DNA from: JACQXM01 sp964569425
GTDB lineage: Bacteria > Planctomycetota > Phycisphaerae > UBA1845
NCBI GenBank assembly: GCA_964569425.1
Contig: CAZMVD010000065.1
Span: forward strand, 1-21,957
DNA: 21,957 nucleotides
Reading direction: 5' to 3'
A program made the translations under genes and the position numbers. Shown piece by piece: positions 9,377-17,438 of the stretch (within the stretch, counting starts at the first letter, position 1; every line of letters begins with the position of its first letter). The notes under the pieces were generated by a model. That model did no database searches, had not been told where the DNA came from, and saw nothing but the letters and a program-made list of their open reading frames with translations.

Positions 9377-10501
9377 TCATTGAGGTCGCGCGCGCGAGGC
9401 GCGGAGCAATCCGCGGTAGCTTCGCTCCAGGTCGCGGAGGCGGGTGGTGAGCGTATCGTCCCGGCCGGTGTAGCCGTGCGGCGCACGAGCGAGGGCGATG
9501 AACCACTTCACCATGTTTTCCAGGTCCCGAAGATCCACGTATTCGGGGCCCAGCTTCTTGCGCCGGGCATCGACGTTATGGTAATTCCCCAGGGCGACGC
9601 ACAGGCCCGTGGCGTCGTAGCCCAGGGTACAATAAGCCGATGACTCGCACGTGCCGCCGTCCATCAGTTTGCGCTGGTAGATAAACGACGAATCCGCAGC
9701 GGCAAGTTCCCGGGCCACACGGTGACACCACCCCGTCGCCGCGGGGGTAAAGGTGCTCGCGCGATCGCCCACGCGCAGAATGGGACCGTCGCCCATTTTG
9801 GCGTGGGGGCGCTCGGCGCTGGTTTCCATGGCCACCACGCAGCACTGCCTGGGGATGGTGCCCGATTTGGCGGCGGCGATGGCTCCGATGAAACCCACCT
9901 CCTCTGCGCGAGTGAACAGGAAATAGGCGTCGCAGGGGTAACCGCGGCGGACCAGGGTCTCGATGGCGCAGAGCATCGCCGCGGCACCGGCGAGGTCGTC
10001 GCAGCCACGAGCGTGGATTCGAGTGCCGCGAATGACCGGATCGGGAAAGTCCCACATGCCCGCGGAGCCCGGGGGAATGGCGGCGGGCACGTCAAGGACG
10101 GCCGTGTCCACCCGGCGCTGGCCGTCACGCAGGACGGTGCGCGTCGACCGGACGCGCCCGCGGACCCACCGGCCGCTCACGTCGAATCGAACACGGGCGT
10201 CGGGAAAATATTCGGGGGGCACGCCGCCACGCCAGAACGCGCGAACACGGTTCCTGGCCACCATGCGATCGGCGACAAACCCGGGATGATCGAGATGCGC
10301 GGTGATACACACCGGCCGGGCGACGCGGCGCTTTCCCTGCTGCAAGCGAATCAGAACGTTGCCCGCGGCATCGCGTGTCACCACGAGCGGTTTGCGGCGG
10401 GCGCAGAAGTTCTCAATGAACGCGATGACTTTGTGCTCGGCGAACGGAGCCGTGGGCAGACTGAGCACGTCGCGAAGTATGGTCTCGTACACGGTGAGCA
10501 T
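9377..10501 (-). CDS. M42-type metallo-aminopeptidase
   Basis: A 374-residue cytoplasmic peptidase of the M42/M28-like group, with two metals and removal of N-terminal residues from peptides. Metal ligands and catalytic residues are visible: ITAHLDHPG (H69, D71), GCDDLAGA (D168), TRAEEVGFIGA (catalytic E200 and metal-binding E201), AMETS (E226), and GNYHNVD (H308). The insertion between H69 and D168 corresponds to the small beta-barrel dimerisation domain typical of M42. The ATG at 10501 is chosen over the TTG at 10522 because a perfect AGGAGG sits 5 bases upstream and would lie inside the longer reading. The C-terminal 25 residues, rich in Arg and Leu, extend past the usual fold. It is the last gene of the long minus-strand block. 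No signal peptide is seen. Confidence 0.88.
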   Translation of the reverse strand: MLTVYETILRDVLSLPTAPFAEHKVIAFIENFCARRKPLVVTRDAAGNVLIRLQQGKRRVARPVCITAHLDHPGFVADRMVARNRVRAFWRGGVPPEYFPDARVRFDVSGRWVRGRVRSTRTVLRDGQRRVDTAVLDVPAAIPPGSAGMWDFPDPVIRGTRIHARGCDDLAGAAAMLCAIETLVRRGYPCDAYFLFTRAEEVGFIGAIAAAKSGTIPRQCCVVAMETSAERPHAKMGDGPILRVGDRASTFTPAATGWCHRVARELAAADSSFIYQRKLMDGGTCESSAYCTLGYDATGLCVALGNYHNVDARRKKLGPEYVDLRDLENMVKWFIALARAPHGYTGRDDTLTTRLRDLERSYRGLLRASRARPQ

Positions 10502-10506
10502 AAACG

Positions 10507-10512
10507 CCTCCT
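10507..10512 (-). promoter_or_regulatory. Perfect Shine-Dalgarno deciding the M42 start
   Basis: AGGAGG on the minus strand, 5 bases before the ATG at 10501. It is the strongest ribosome-binding site in the window and lies inside the longer open frame starting at TTG 10522, which argues against that longer start. A 6-base inverted repeat, GAATCA/TGATTC with a 4-base loop (10516-10531), lies just upstream on the same transcript. Confidence 0.75.
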
Positions 10513-10583
10513 GGAGAATCAAGAGTGATTCATCCTCGTGCGATCATACCCTTTCACGCCGACGTGGGAAGCCGCTGCACGTG

Positions 10584-10946
10584 CTACATCGGTTGCTTGA
10601 AGCGCAAGATCAGGAATGCAAGCGTGAGGACGATGTCCGCCGTAAGCACACTGCCGCCAAGGAAAAAGCCGGCCCAGGAGCGCGCCGGTTTATCGTTGCG
10701 ACGCTGACCGGCGCTGTTGAGGCCAAGGAAGAAACCGACTGCGGCAACCAGTGCGGATGCGAGCACACAACCGAAATAGGCGATAACGAAGCTGCCCTTG
10801 GACCCGTAAATGATCTGTCCCACTTCGGGATTGTAGTTCTTGATCGCCAGGGTGATTGCGCCGGCCATTGGCACAAGGCTCCCCAACGCGAGACCCAGTG
10901 CATAGTTGGCTTGCACGTCGAAGCGTCGCAATCCGGCGAAGGCCAT
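10584..10946 (-). CDS. Small multi-pass membrane protein, unknown function
   Basis: A 120-residue protein from the ATG at 10946, where GGAG lies 6 bases upstream; the longer frame from 11012 has no ribosome site and an implausible charged N-terminus. Three hydrophobic segments are visible: about 15-37 (LGLALGSLVPMAGAITLAI), 50-75 (FVIAYFGCVLASALVAAVGFFLGL) and 92-116 (GFFLGGSVLTADIVLTLAFLIL), with a short basic loop (GQRRNDKPARS) before the last. I recognise no family. It stands between nnrE (100 bases upstream) and the M42 peptidase (82 bases downstream), in the same direction as both, so co-transcription is plausible. No link to complex I can be claimed from sequence. Confidence 0.65.
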   Translation of the reverse strand: MAFAGLRRFDVQANYALGLALGSLVPMAGAITLAIKNYNPEVGQIIYGSKGSFVIAYFGCVLASALVAAVGFFLGLNSAGQRRNDKPARSWAGFFLGGSVLTADIVLTLAFLILRFKQPM

Positions 10947-11046
10947 GGCTATCTCCAGAGGATCGGCCCGCTCCTGGCACCGAACGTCGTCGACCCAGGC
11001 GGCGCACCGCATTCAATCGGCAAGTCCCGCACTATTCCTGTCGGCG

Positions 11047-11724
11047 TCACGAGGCGGCGACTTCGGCAATGAGTTCACGCGGTGCGCCGATGCCGGCCAC
11101 TTCAAGCCTACCTACATACGCGGCAGCGTGCTCGGCGACAAGTCCCGGCTTTTTCGCCACGAAAGTCACGGTCAAGCCGGCGACGATGCAGACCCCGCCC
11201 GCAAGACCGGTATCGCAGTCCATTCCGGACGGTACGTCTACGGCCACCATCGGACGCCTGGCGGCATTGAGGGCGGAGATCAACTCGGCAAGCGGACTGC
11301 GGACTTCGCCGGTGAAACCGGTTCCCAACAATGCGTCGACCACGACGTCGTCTTCCGCGATCCCGGCTACCGCTTGTTGTTGGGAAACAGCGTCGGACGC
11401 TACGCAGATACTCAACCCCATGGCCGAGGCGATATTGAAATTGGTGCGCATATCTGCGGTCATGCGCTGTGGTTCGCCGGCGAGAAGAACGCGCATCGAC
11501 CAGCCGGCATTGTGCAGATGGCGCGCGATCACGCAGCCGTCGCCGCCGTTGTTGCCCGTGCCGCAAACGACGAAGGCGGCGCCGAACTCGCCATAGACGG
11601 CGCGGATCATCTCCGCGGCGCCGCGGCCGGCGTTTTCCATCAGGAGCAGCGAAGGTATGCCGTACCGTTCGACGGCCTGGCGGTCGATCCGGCGCAGTTG
11701 TTCACGGCTGAGGCAAAGATCCAT
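11047..11724 (-). CDS. nnrE: NAD(P)H-hydrate epimerase
   Basis: A 225-residue YjeF_N-domain enzyme that interconverts R and S forms of hydrated NADH and NADPH so that a dehydratase can restore them. Motifs are LSREQLRRIDRQAVERYGIP at the start, LMENAGRG (28-35), the nucleotide-binding loop GTGNNGGDG (55-63), VVDALLGTGFTGEV, and VDVPSGMDCDTG followed by VTFVAKKPGL. In many bacteria this domain is fused to the ADP-dependent dehydratase NnrD; here it is a stand-alone epimerase and the dehydratase is not in the window. The ATG is 10 bases after the nuoN stop, so the gene is likely the next member of the nuo transcript. Repair of NADH hydrates made around complex I would be a sensible reason for this position. 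Confidence 0.93.
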   Translation of the reverse strand: MDLCLSREQLRRIDRQAVERYGIPSLLLMENAGRGAAEMIRAVYGEFGAAFVVCGTGNNGGDGCVIARHLHNAGWSMRVLLAGEPQRMTADMRTNFNIASAMGLSICVASDAVSQQQAVAGIAEDDVVVDALLGTGFTGEVRSPLAELISALNAARRPMVAVDVPSGMDCDTGLAGGVCIVAGLTVTFVAKKPGLVAEHAAAYVGRLEVAGIGAPRELIAEVAAS

Positions 11725-11734
11725 CGGTGGCCCG

Positions 11735-13342
11735 TCACGGAAGCGATGGTTCGCTATTTGAAACCGATGACCGTCCGCCGGCGGGCTCGGCTACCGAATG
11801 CCGGTCCCCTTGGACAGTTTTCCAGCCGATCGGCTCCTGAGAGAGTGTCCGGCGGACCAATAGGGTGGCGCTCCGGGCCTGCTGCGTCAAGACAAGTGGC
11901 CAGGCAAACAGAAATAACATTGACAGCCCGCAAACGACCAGCCCGATGCGCACCGGCATTCCGCTCACGGGAGCAGCCTCCTGTGAATCGCGTCCCATGT
12001 AGGCAGCGGCAACGATGCGCAGGTAGTAGGCGGCGCCGATGGCGGCATTGAGCACGCCAATGATCGCCAGGGCAATCAGCGGGCCGTGGAAGGCATGCTC
12101 GGCATGAAGCGAGAAGGCGCTGCTGAAGATGTAAAGCTTGCCGAGAAAGCCCGCCGTGGGCGGCAATCCCGTGAGACTGAACACGCACACTGCCAGCGCA
12201 AGGGTGGCCAACGGCGCACGGACGGCAATCCCGCCGATTTCGTCCAACGTTTCCGCCTCGCGCTCTCCCACGCGAAACGCAGCAAGCAGCGCAAACGCGC
12301 CCAGGTTCATCGCGCCGTAAACGGCAATATAGAAAAATAGTGCGGCCACGCCGTCGTGCATCGGACCCTGACCGGCCACCGGCCCCACCAGCAGCGCCAC
12401 CAGCATGTAACCCGTGTGCGCAATGCTCGAATAGGCGAGCATGCGTTTGACGTTGGATTGCAGCAGGGCCACGACGTTGCCGAGGGTCATGGTGGCCGCG
12501 GCCATCAACCACAGCACCCACATGACCTCAACGGGCAGCGCCCATCCGACCGCCGCCAGAACCTTCACCAACGCGACAAAACCCGCGAACTTGGGAACAA
12601 AGCCCAGCAGTCCGGTCACGGGGGCGGCCGCGCCTTCATAGACGTCCGGCGCGTACACGTGCAGCGGCACGGCGGCGATCTTGAACCCCAGCCCGGCAAT
12701 GACCAGCAGCAGGCCAACCAGTCCGGCTGAGCCCAGCGCGCTGCCGATGGGCAGGTTGGACACAGCCGTTCCGCCAAACACGCGATGAATCTCGGTAGTC
12801 CCCGCGGCGCCATAGAGAAAGCTGAGCCCGTAGGCCAGCACCGCCGCAGACAGTGCACCCAGGAAAAAGTACTTGAGGGTCGCTTCGGAGGCGCGCTGGT
12901 CTAGCCGGCTGAGGGCGATCAGCACGTACGTCGGAATGCTGACCAGTTCAACGGCAAAGAAGAGCACAATCAGATCGTTGGCGGACGCAGTGAGCAGCAC
13001 GCCGAGCAGCGAGAACAGGATCATGGCCATGTACTCGCCGCGTTCCTCGGCCGCGGGCTGGCGCCAGTTGACCAGGACAAAAAGGACGCCGAGCGATAGC
13101 GCGATGACGCGGGCGTAGAAAGTAATCGGCGTGAGCCAAAGACCGAGTGCGGCATTGTCACCGATCGGCTCGCCAAGGCGCAGAGTGGCGAAGAGCGCGA
13201 CCAGCACGACGACGAGTGCGAGGGCGGACTCGAAGCGCGGCCGCTGCGCCGAGCGCGCCAGCCCCACGACCAGGGTCAGGCACGCGCCGACCAACAGCAC
13301 GCATTCGGGAGCCAATTCGACGAACAAACGGGCGCCGGTCAT
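11735..13342 (-). CDS. nuoN: Complex I membrane subunit NuoN
   Basis: A 535-residue antiporter-like subunit (ND2 family) of the proton-pumping arm. The start at 13342 (MTGARLFVELAPECVLLVG) has AGGAG 8 bases upstream and overlaps the nuoM stop as ATGA; the open frame extends further only by reading through repeats. About 14 membrane helices are expected. Recognisable segments are FFAVELVSIPTYVLIAL with the conserved Glu of helix V, FKIAAVPLHVYAPDVYEGA with the Lys/His-bearing helix VII region, VKRMLAYSSIAHTGYMLV, and LTGLPPTAGFLGKLYIF. The final 45 residues (after AWPLVLTQQAR) are hydrophilic and not typical of the family. It works with NuoJ, K, L, M and H in the inner membrane. Confidence 0.95.
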   Translation of the reverse strand: MTGARLFVELAPECVLLVGACLTLVVGLARSAQRPRFESALALVVVLVALFATLRLGEPIGDNAALGLWLTPITFYARVIALSLGVLFVLVNWRQPAAEERGEYMAMILFSLLGVLLTASANDLIVLFFAVELVSIPTYVLIALSRLDQRASEATLKYFFLGALSAAVLAYGLSFLYGAAGTTEIHRVFGGTAVSNLPIGSALGSAGLVGLLLVIAGLGFKIAAVPLHVYAPDVYEGAAAPVTGLLGFVPKFAGFVALVKVLAAVGWALPVEVMWVLWLMAAATMTLGNVVALLQSNVKRMLAYSSIAHTGYMLVALLVGPVAGQGPMHDGVAALFFYIAVYGAMNLGAFALLAAFRVGEREAETLDEIGGIAVRAPLATLALAVCVFSLTGLPPTAGFLGKLYIFSSAFSLHAEHAFHGPLIALAIIGVLNAAIGAAYYLRIVAAAYMGRDSQEAAPVSGMPVRIGLVVCGLSMLFLFAWPLVLTQQARSATLLVRRTLSQEPIGWKTVQGDRHSVAEPAGGRSSVSNSEPSLP

Positions 13343-15150
13343 GGGACAGGCTCCTGATTGGCGATTGCCAATTGCCGATTGCCAATTGCCGAATCGCGCG
13401 GGCGAATCGTGGATGGCGGCTGTGGATCGAGTGCCAAGCACTCAGGAAGGGCTTCAACCGTCGACGAATGGACGATCGCCCCCAGGTTGTCCAGCCATTC
13501 GTGGTCTTCGGTTTCTAATTGGCAATCGGCAATCGGCAATTGGCAATCCCCTGCGTGTACCGTCCGCGCCGGTTCACGCAGTACGTGCTGCACGACCGCC
13601 ACCTGAAACGTATCGAGCATCGGCTTGGGGTACACGCCGATGATCAGACACGCGGCAGCGATGGGCGCGAGTATCGCAACCTCGCGCCGCGTCAGGTCGC
13701 GCGTCAGCCCCGTCGAAGTGTCCGGCGTGTGCGGCGGCTCCTTCAGCGGGCCGAAGAGCACGCGCTGGCACATCCACAGCATGTAGACCGCACCCAGGAT
13801 GATCCCCAGTGCCGCCGGGATGACATAGCCGTAGCCGAGCGGCCCGGCCGCCCGCCCGTCGTCCACCAATCCCGAGGTAGCGGTGCCCAGCAGCACCAGA
13901 AACTCACCGACAAACCCGTTTAGCCCCGGCAGGCCGATGCTGCTCAACGTGAAGAATACCAGGAAAAACGCCAGCCAGGGCATGGGCCGAGCCAGACCCC
14001 CGATTTCGTGAATGTCGCGTGTGTGGTAGCGCTCATAAATGCAGCCGACGACGAGGAACAGCGCCCCGGTCGACAGGCCGTGGTTGACCATGTACAGCAC
14101 GGCGCCGTTTACGCCCGCCACCTTGAGGCTGAACAAACCCAGCATGCAGAAACCAAGGTGCGAGACGGAGGAATAGGCGATGAGCTTCTTCACGTCGCGC
14201 TGCACCCAGGCGGCCAGCGCCGCGTAGATGATCCCGATGACCGCCAGCACGGCGACATAAGGCGCCAGTTCGCGCGTCGCGTGCGGCAGAATCGGCAGGC
14301 TCAACCGGCAGAAGCCGTAGGTGCCCAGCTTGAGCAGCACGCCGGCCAGAATCACGCTGCCCGCGGTGGGCGCCTCGGTGTGCGCCAGCGGCAGCCAGGT
14401 GTGCACCGGAAACAGCGGCACCTTGATCGCAAAACCCGCAGCAAAAGCCAGAAACAGCCAGAATTGAACCCGCGGAGCGATGAAACCGCTATGGCCCATG
14501 GCGGCGAGCTTCTCGATGTCCAGCGTGATGTAGCCGAGATCGGTCCACGAGTAATAGGCCAGGTACACCACGCCCGCAAACGTAAGTACGCTGCCGGCCA
14601 GCGTGAAGAGGAAGAACTTGAACGCCGCTCGGCGCCGCTCGGGCCCGCCCCAGATGCCGATCAGGAAGAACAACGGAATGAGCGTGAATTCAAAGAAAAC
14701 GTAGAACAGCAGCAGATCGAGCGCGCAGAACACACCCAGCAGACCGACCTGCAACAGCAGCAGCAGGCTGTAATACTCACGGACGCGGGTGCGAATACCC
14801 GTGAAACTCCCCCAGATCGCCAGCGGCATCAGGAAGGCCGTGAGCGCCAGCAGCCAGATGCTGATGCCGTCCACCCCCAGCCGATAGCCGATGTCGATGG
14901 CCGCGGTGTCGCCGCCGTCCGCGATCCAGGGCGCGTACATGGGAAGCAGATAGGCGGGGTTGCCGCCCGGGCTGCGCGGGGCGTCGCGGTGAAACTGCAC
15001 CACCGCCAGCACCGTGAGCACCAGCGTCACCAGCGAGAAAAAGAGCGCACTGCGCCGCGCGCTGCGCTCGTCACCGAAGGGCGGCAGCCAGAGCAGCACC
15101 GCGCCCACCAGCGGCGAGAAAATGACAGCGGTAAGAATCCAGGTTTCCAT
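13339..15150 (-). CDS. nuoM: Complex I membrane subunit NuoM with repeat-encoded tail
   Basis: A 603-residue antiporter-like subunit (ND4 family). The start at 15150 (METWILTAVIFSPLVGAVLLW) fits the family N-terminus; only a weak AAGG lies upstream. Core motifs are YVFFEFTLIPLFFLIGIWGG (conserved Glu), FAIKVPLFPVHTWLPLAHTEAP, VKKLIAYSSVSHLGFCMLG, and SSIGLPGLNGFVGEFLVL. The family core ends near residue 531 (TFQVAVVQHVLREPA). The last 72 residues or so are hydrophilic and are read from two inverted heptad-repeat arrays and the 125 bases between them, giving peptides such as CQLPIADCQL and SAIGNRQLAIANQ. The tail stays in frame to a TGA that forms ATGA with nuoN. It is probably a disordered cytoplasmic or periplasmic extension without a role in pumping. 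Confidence 0.95.
   Translation of the reverse strand: METWILTAVIFSPLVGAVLLWLPPFGDERSARRSALFFSLVTLVLTVLAVVQFHRDAPRSPGGNPAYLLPMYAPWIADGGDTAAIDIGYRLGVDGISIWLLALTAFLMPLAIWGSFTGIRTRVREYYSLLLLLQVGLLGVFCALDLLLFYVFFEFTLIPLFFLIGIWGGPERRRAAFKFFLFTLAGSVLTFAGVVYLAYYSWTDLGYITLDIEKLAAMGHSGFIAPRVQFWLFLAFAAGFAIKVPLFPVHTWLPLAHTEAPTAGSVILAGVLLKLGTYGFCRLSLPILPHATRELAPYVAVLAVIGIIYAALAAWVQRDVKKLIAYSSVSHLGFCMLGLFSLKVAGVNGAVLYMVNHGLSTGALFLVVGCIYERYHTRDIHEIGGLARPMPWLAFFLVFFTLSSIGLPGLNGFVGEFLVLLGTATSGLVDDGRAAGPLGYGYVIPAALGIILGAVYMLWMCQRVLFGPLKEPPHTPDTSTGLTRDLTRREVAILAPIAAACLIIGVYPKPMLDTFQVAVVQHVLREPARTVHAGDCQLPIADCQLETEDHEWLDNLGAIVHSSTVEALPECLALDPQPPSTIRPRDSAIGNRQLAIANQEPVP
13357..13391 (+). repeat. Heptad tandem repeat array, arm 1 (nuoM/nuoN junction)
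   Basis: Five contiguous 7-base units on the plus strand: ATTGGCG, ATTGCCA, ATTGCCG, ATTGCCA, ATTGCCG. The array lies inside the 3' end of nuoM, directly upstream of the nuoN Shine-Dalgarno. It is the inverted partner of the array at 13517-13548. Because three units equal 21 bases, gain or loss of three units keeps the nuoM frame. Confidence 0.9.
13517..13548 (+). repeat. Heptad tandem repeat array, arm 2 (inside nuoM)
   Basis: Units AATTGGC, AATCGGC, AATCGGC, AATTGGC and a partial AATC. The reverse complement reads GCCAATT, GCCGATT and so on, the same family as arm 1. In the nuoM frame it encodes CQLPIADCQL. Pairing with arm 1 would make a stem of about 30 bases with few mismatches in the mRNA. 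Confidence 0.9.
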
Positions 15151-15287
15151 GACGCCTTGGTCTTTCGTACCCTCTGCGACGTTTGCCCGCTGCATTCGGG
15201 CTTCTAACGTCGAGAATCTCCGCGGGTCGCGCAAGTCCACCGTTGACGATGGCATTCCTCCGGCCAGGTCGGGACCGCGCTCAACTC

Positions 15288-15322
15288 ATTCGCCATTCTC
15301 GATTCGCCATTCGACATTCGCG
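15288..15322 (+). repeat. Heptad tandem repeat array (nuoL/nuoM junction)
   Basis: Five contiguous 7-base units: ATTCGCC, ATTCTCG, ATTCGCC, ATTCGAC, ATTCGCG. It lies in the 237-base spacer between nuoL and nuoM. It shares the ATT core and 7-base period with the arrays at nuoM/nuoN but has a different unit sequence. The rest of the spacer (15151-15387) shows no gene. Confidence 0.85.
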
Positions 15323-15387
15323 GCCGGACCAAAGAGCCTCGCGGTTTGGTGGCGGACCCGCGGCCGCGCTGTGCCTCGGTGCATCCG

Positions 15388-17343
15388 CTACATCCAGAAA
15401 ACCAGCAGCACGATCACCGCGATGCCCGCGATCATGCTCAACCCGTACGACTGCATCGCCCCGCCCTGGAGTCCGCGGAACAGATACGCCAGTCCGCGCG
15501 GTACGGCCGTGACGACCCACAGCAACCCGTCGATGAAATAATCATCGAGCCCTACGCACAGCCGGCCGCCCTGCCGCGCCGGCCGCACGATCGCGGCGTC
15601 ATACGCCTCGTCCACGAAGTACTTGTTCCACAGTGCTCGATAGGCCCCCGGGAACGTGGCGCGCGCCAAGCCGGCCAGCCACGGGCGCTGCACATAAATC
15701 GCATAGGCGGCGAGGATCGCCACGACCGCCAGGGAGCCCGAAACGATCATCAGACCGTACTGCGCCCAGAAGCCGGCATGATCCGGCGCGTGCGCGTGCA
15801 CCGGATTGTGGGCCACGAAAGTCCCCGCGAACACAGGCGCCAGAAAATCGTGAAACGCATGGGAAACCGGTCCGAAGCCCACGTACCCCGCCAGCGCCGC
15901 GCCCACCGCGAGCACCACCAACGGAAGCAGCATCCACGCGCCGGATTCGTGTGGGTGACAACCTTCCGGCACGCGCTGCGGGCCGTAGAAGGCGAGGAAC
16001 ACCATGCGAAACGTGTAAAACGCCGTCAGCATGGCCGTAAGTAGTCCGATGCCGCCCAACAGCCAGTGGGCGCTCAGTGCGTGGTGGATGATCTCGTCCT
16101 TGCTGAAAAAGCCGGCCAACCCCGGAAAGCCGGCCAGCGCCAGCGCGCCCACCAGAAACGTGGCAAACGTCCACGGCAGCACCCTGCGCAGCCCGCCGAA
16201 GTGCCGCACGTCGATCACGCCGCCCAGCGCGTGCATCACGCTGCCGGCGCCGAGGAACAACAACGCCTTGAAGAACGCGTGCGTATATAAATGGAAAATG
16301 GCCGAATCCGCCGCGTATACGCCCACGCCCAGAAACATGTAACCGAGCTGGCTGATGGTCGAATAGGCCAGGATGCGCTTCATGTCCGTCTGCACCAGGG
16401 CGATGGTCGCGGCGAACAGGGCCGTGAGCGCACCGATCACCGCCACCACAGTCATGGCGGTCGGTGAGGCAACAAAGATCGCACCGCAACGGGCGATCAT
16501 GTACACGCCCGCCGTGACCATGGTGGCGGCGTGAATCAGGGCGGATACCGGCGAGGGACCCTCCATGGCGTCGGGCAGCCACACGTGCAGCGGAAGCTGC
16601 GCGCTCTTGCCGCACGCCCCACAAAGCAGCAGCAAAGCAATGGCCGTAACCGTGCCCTCGGCCAGCGCGCCGCCGTCGGCCGTGACGCCGCGCGCCGCCA
16701 TGTCAAATACGGCGGCATACTCCAGCGTGCCGAAGTTGAGGTAGATCAGCAGAATACCCAGTCCGAAGCCGAAGTCGCCCACGCGATTGACCAGGAACGC
16801 CTTCTTGGCGGCGGCGGCCGCGGCGGGCCGGCCGTAGTAGAACCCGATCAGCAGATAGCTGCACAGCCCCACCGCTTCCCAACCAAGGTAGAGCAACAGG
16901 AAATTGCCACCGAGCACGAGGTTGACCATCGCGAACACGAACAGCGCCAGGAAGGCGAAGAAGCGCTCGTAACCGCGTTCGGGGTGACCGTGCGCGCGCA
17001 TGTAATCGCGGGAATAAACCACAACCAGCAAAGCGATCCCGGTCACGACCAACAGCATCACCGCGGTCAGCGGGTCGATCAGGAACTCCACTCGAAAGGC
17101 CGAACCGGCGCCGTCTGTGAACCACTGATACACCGGCACCACCAGGGAGCGCGCCTCGACAGGTGCGCCGCTGACGTGCACCGCCAGTGCCACGGCCCCA
17201 CCAAACGCCCCGCCCACCCCGAGAATCGCAGGCCAATGCGCCGCCCCACGCAGCAGCGGCGCCAGCGCACCCGCCAGCACCGCCCCCGCCATGGGCGCGA
17301 GAACGATAACGAGGCCATAGAGTTTCAGCGTCTCAGGTGACAT
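15388..17343 (-). CDS. nuoL: Complex I membrane subunit NuoL
   Basis: A 651-residue antiporter-like subunit (ND5 family) at the distal end of the membrane arm. The ATG at 17343 (MSPETLKLYGLVIVLAP) is preferred over the TTG one codon earlier. Conserved parts include YFVEFLIDPLTAVML-type sequence near the N-terminus (FRVEFLIDPLTAVMLLVV), LYLGWEAVGLCSYLLIGFYY, LPLHVWLPDAMEGPSPVSAL (the ND5 signature), HAATMVTAGVYMIAR, and FFKALLFLGAGSVMHALGG. The C-terminal segment after about residue 560, including RPARQGGRLCVGLDDYFIDG, corresponds to the lateral helix HL and the last membrane helix. The length is normal for NuoL. A 125-base spacer with heptad repeats separates it from nuoK. Confidence 0.96.
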   Translation of the reverse strand: MSPETLKLYGLVIVLAPMAGAVLAGALAPLLRGAAHWPAILGVGGAFGGAVALAVHVSGAPVEARSLVVPVYQWFTDGAGSAFRVEFLIDPLTAVMLLVVTGIALLVVVYSRDYMRAHGHPERGYERFFAFLALFVFAMVNLVLGGNFLLLYLGWEAVGLCSYLLIGFYYGRPAAAAAAKKAFLVNRVGDFGFGLGILLIYLNFGTLEYAAVFDMAARGVTADGGALAEGTVTAIALLLLCGACGKSAQLPLHVWLPDAMEGPSPVSALIHAATMVTAGVYMIARCGAIFVASPTAMTVVAVIGALTALFAATIALVQTDMKRILAYSTISQLGYMFLGVGVYAADSAIFHLYTHAFFKALLFLGAGSVMHALGGVIDVRHFGGLRRVLPWTFATFLVGALALAGFPGLAGFFSKDEIIHHALSAHWLLGGIGLLTAMLTAFYTFRMVFLAFYGPQRVPEGCHPHESGAWMLLPLVVLAVGAALAGYVGFGPVSHAFHDFLAPVFAGTFVAHNPVHAHAPDHAGFWAQYGLMIVSGSLAVVAILAAYAIYVQRPWLAGLARATFPGAYRALWNKYFVDEAYDAAIVRPARQGGRLCVGLDDYFIDGLLWVVTAVPRGLAYLFRGLQGGAMQSYGLSMIAGIAVIVLLVFWM

Positions 17344-17438
17344 CAACTACCAGACACCAATGGAATCTTCCCAACCATACCGCGCCGATTGAGTTACGGG
17401 CCGTCCTTGGTCTATCAGCGTCGCGCCCGGCGTACGCT

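Larger units (their letters stand above)
13357..13548. repeat. Inverted-repeat block at the end of nuoM, possible miniature element
   Basis: A block of about 190 bases bounded by inverted heptad arrays (13357-13391 and 13517-13548). The interior has its own inverted repeats, CGAATGG (13465-13471) with CCATTCG (13495-13501) and TGGAC (13469-13473) with GTCCA (13489-13493). CTCCTG just left of it and CCCCTG just right of it differ at one base and might be a degraded target duplication. The shape suggests a non-autonomous miniature element, but no transposase or second copy is visible in this window. Confidence 0.4.

Noticed and set aside
13343..13441. Upstream extension of nuoN to the start at 13441
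   Set aside because: The extra 33 residues are read from the heptad array in another frame, whereas the ATG at 13342 has an AGGAG site, matches the family N-terminus and makes an ATGA overlap with nuoM.
13357..13548. CRISPR-like array
   Set aside because: The repeat unit is only 7 bases and contiguous, with no spacers of regular length and no cas genes nearby. Two inverted blocks do not form a CRISPR.
14008..15207. A 399-codon plus-strand open frame opposite nuoM
   Set aside because: The translation is low-complexity Gln/Arg/Glu, typical of the complement of hydrophobic helices. nuoM on the other strand has clear family motifs.
16531..17340. A 269-codon plus-strand open frame opposite nuoL
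   Set aside because: Same reasoning as for nuoM: Gln/Arg/His-rich shadow of a membrane protein gene with no ribosome site or family motif.
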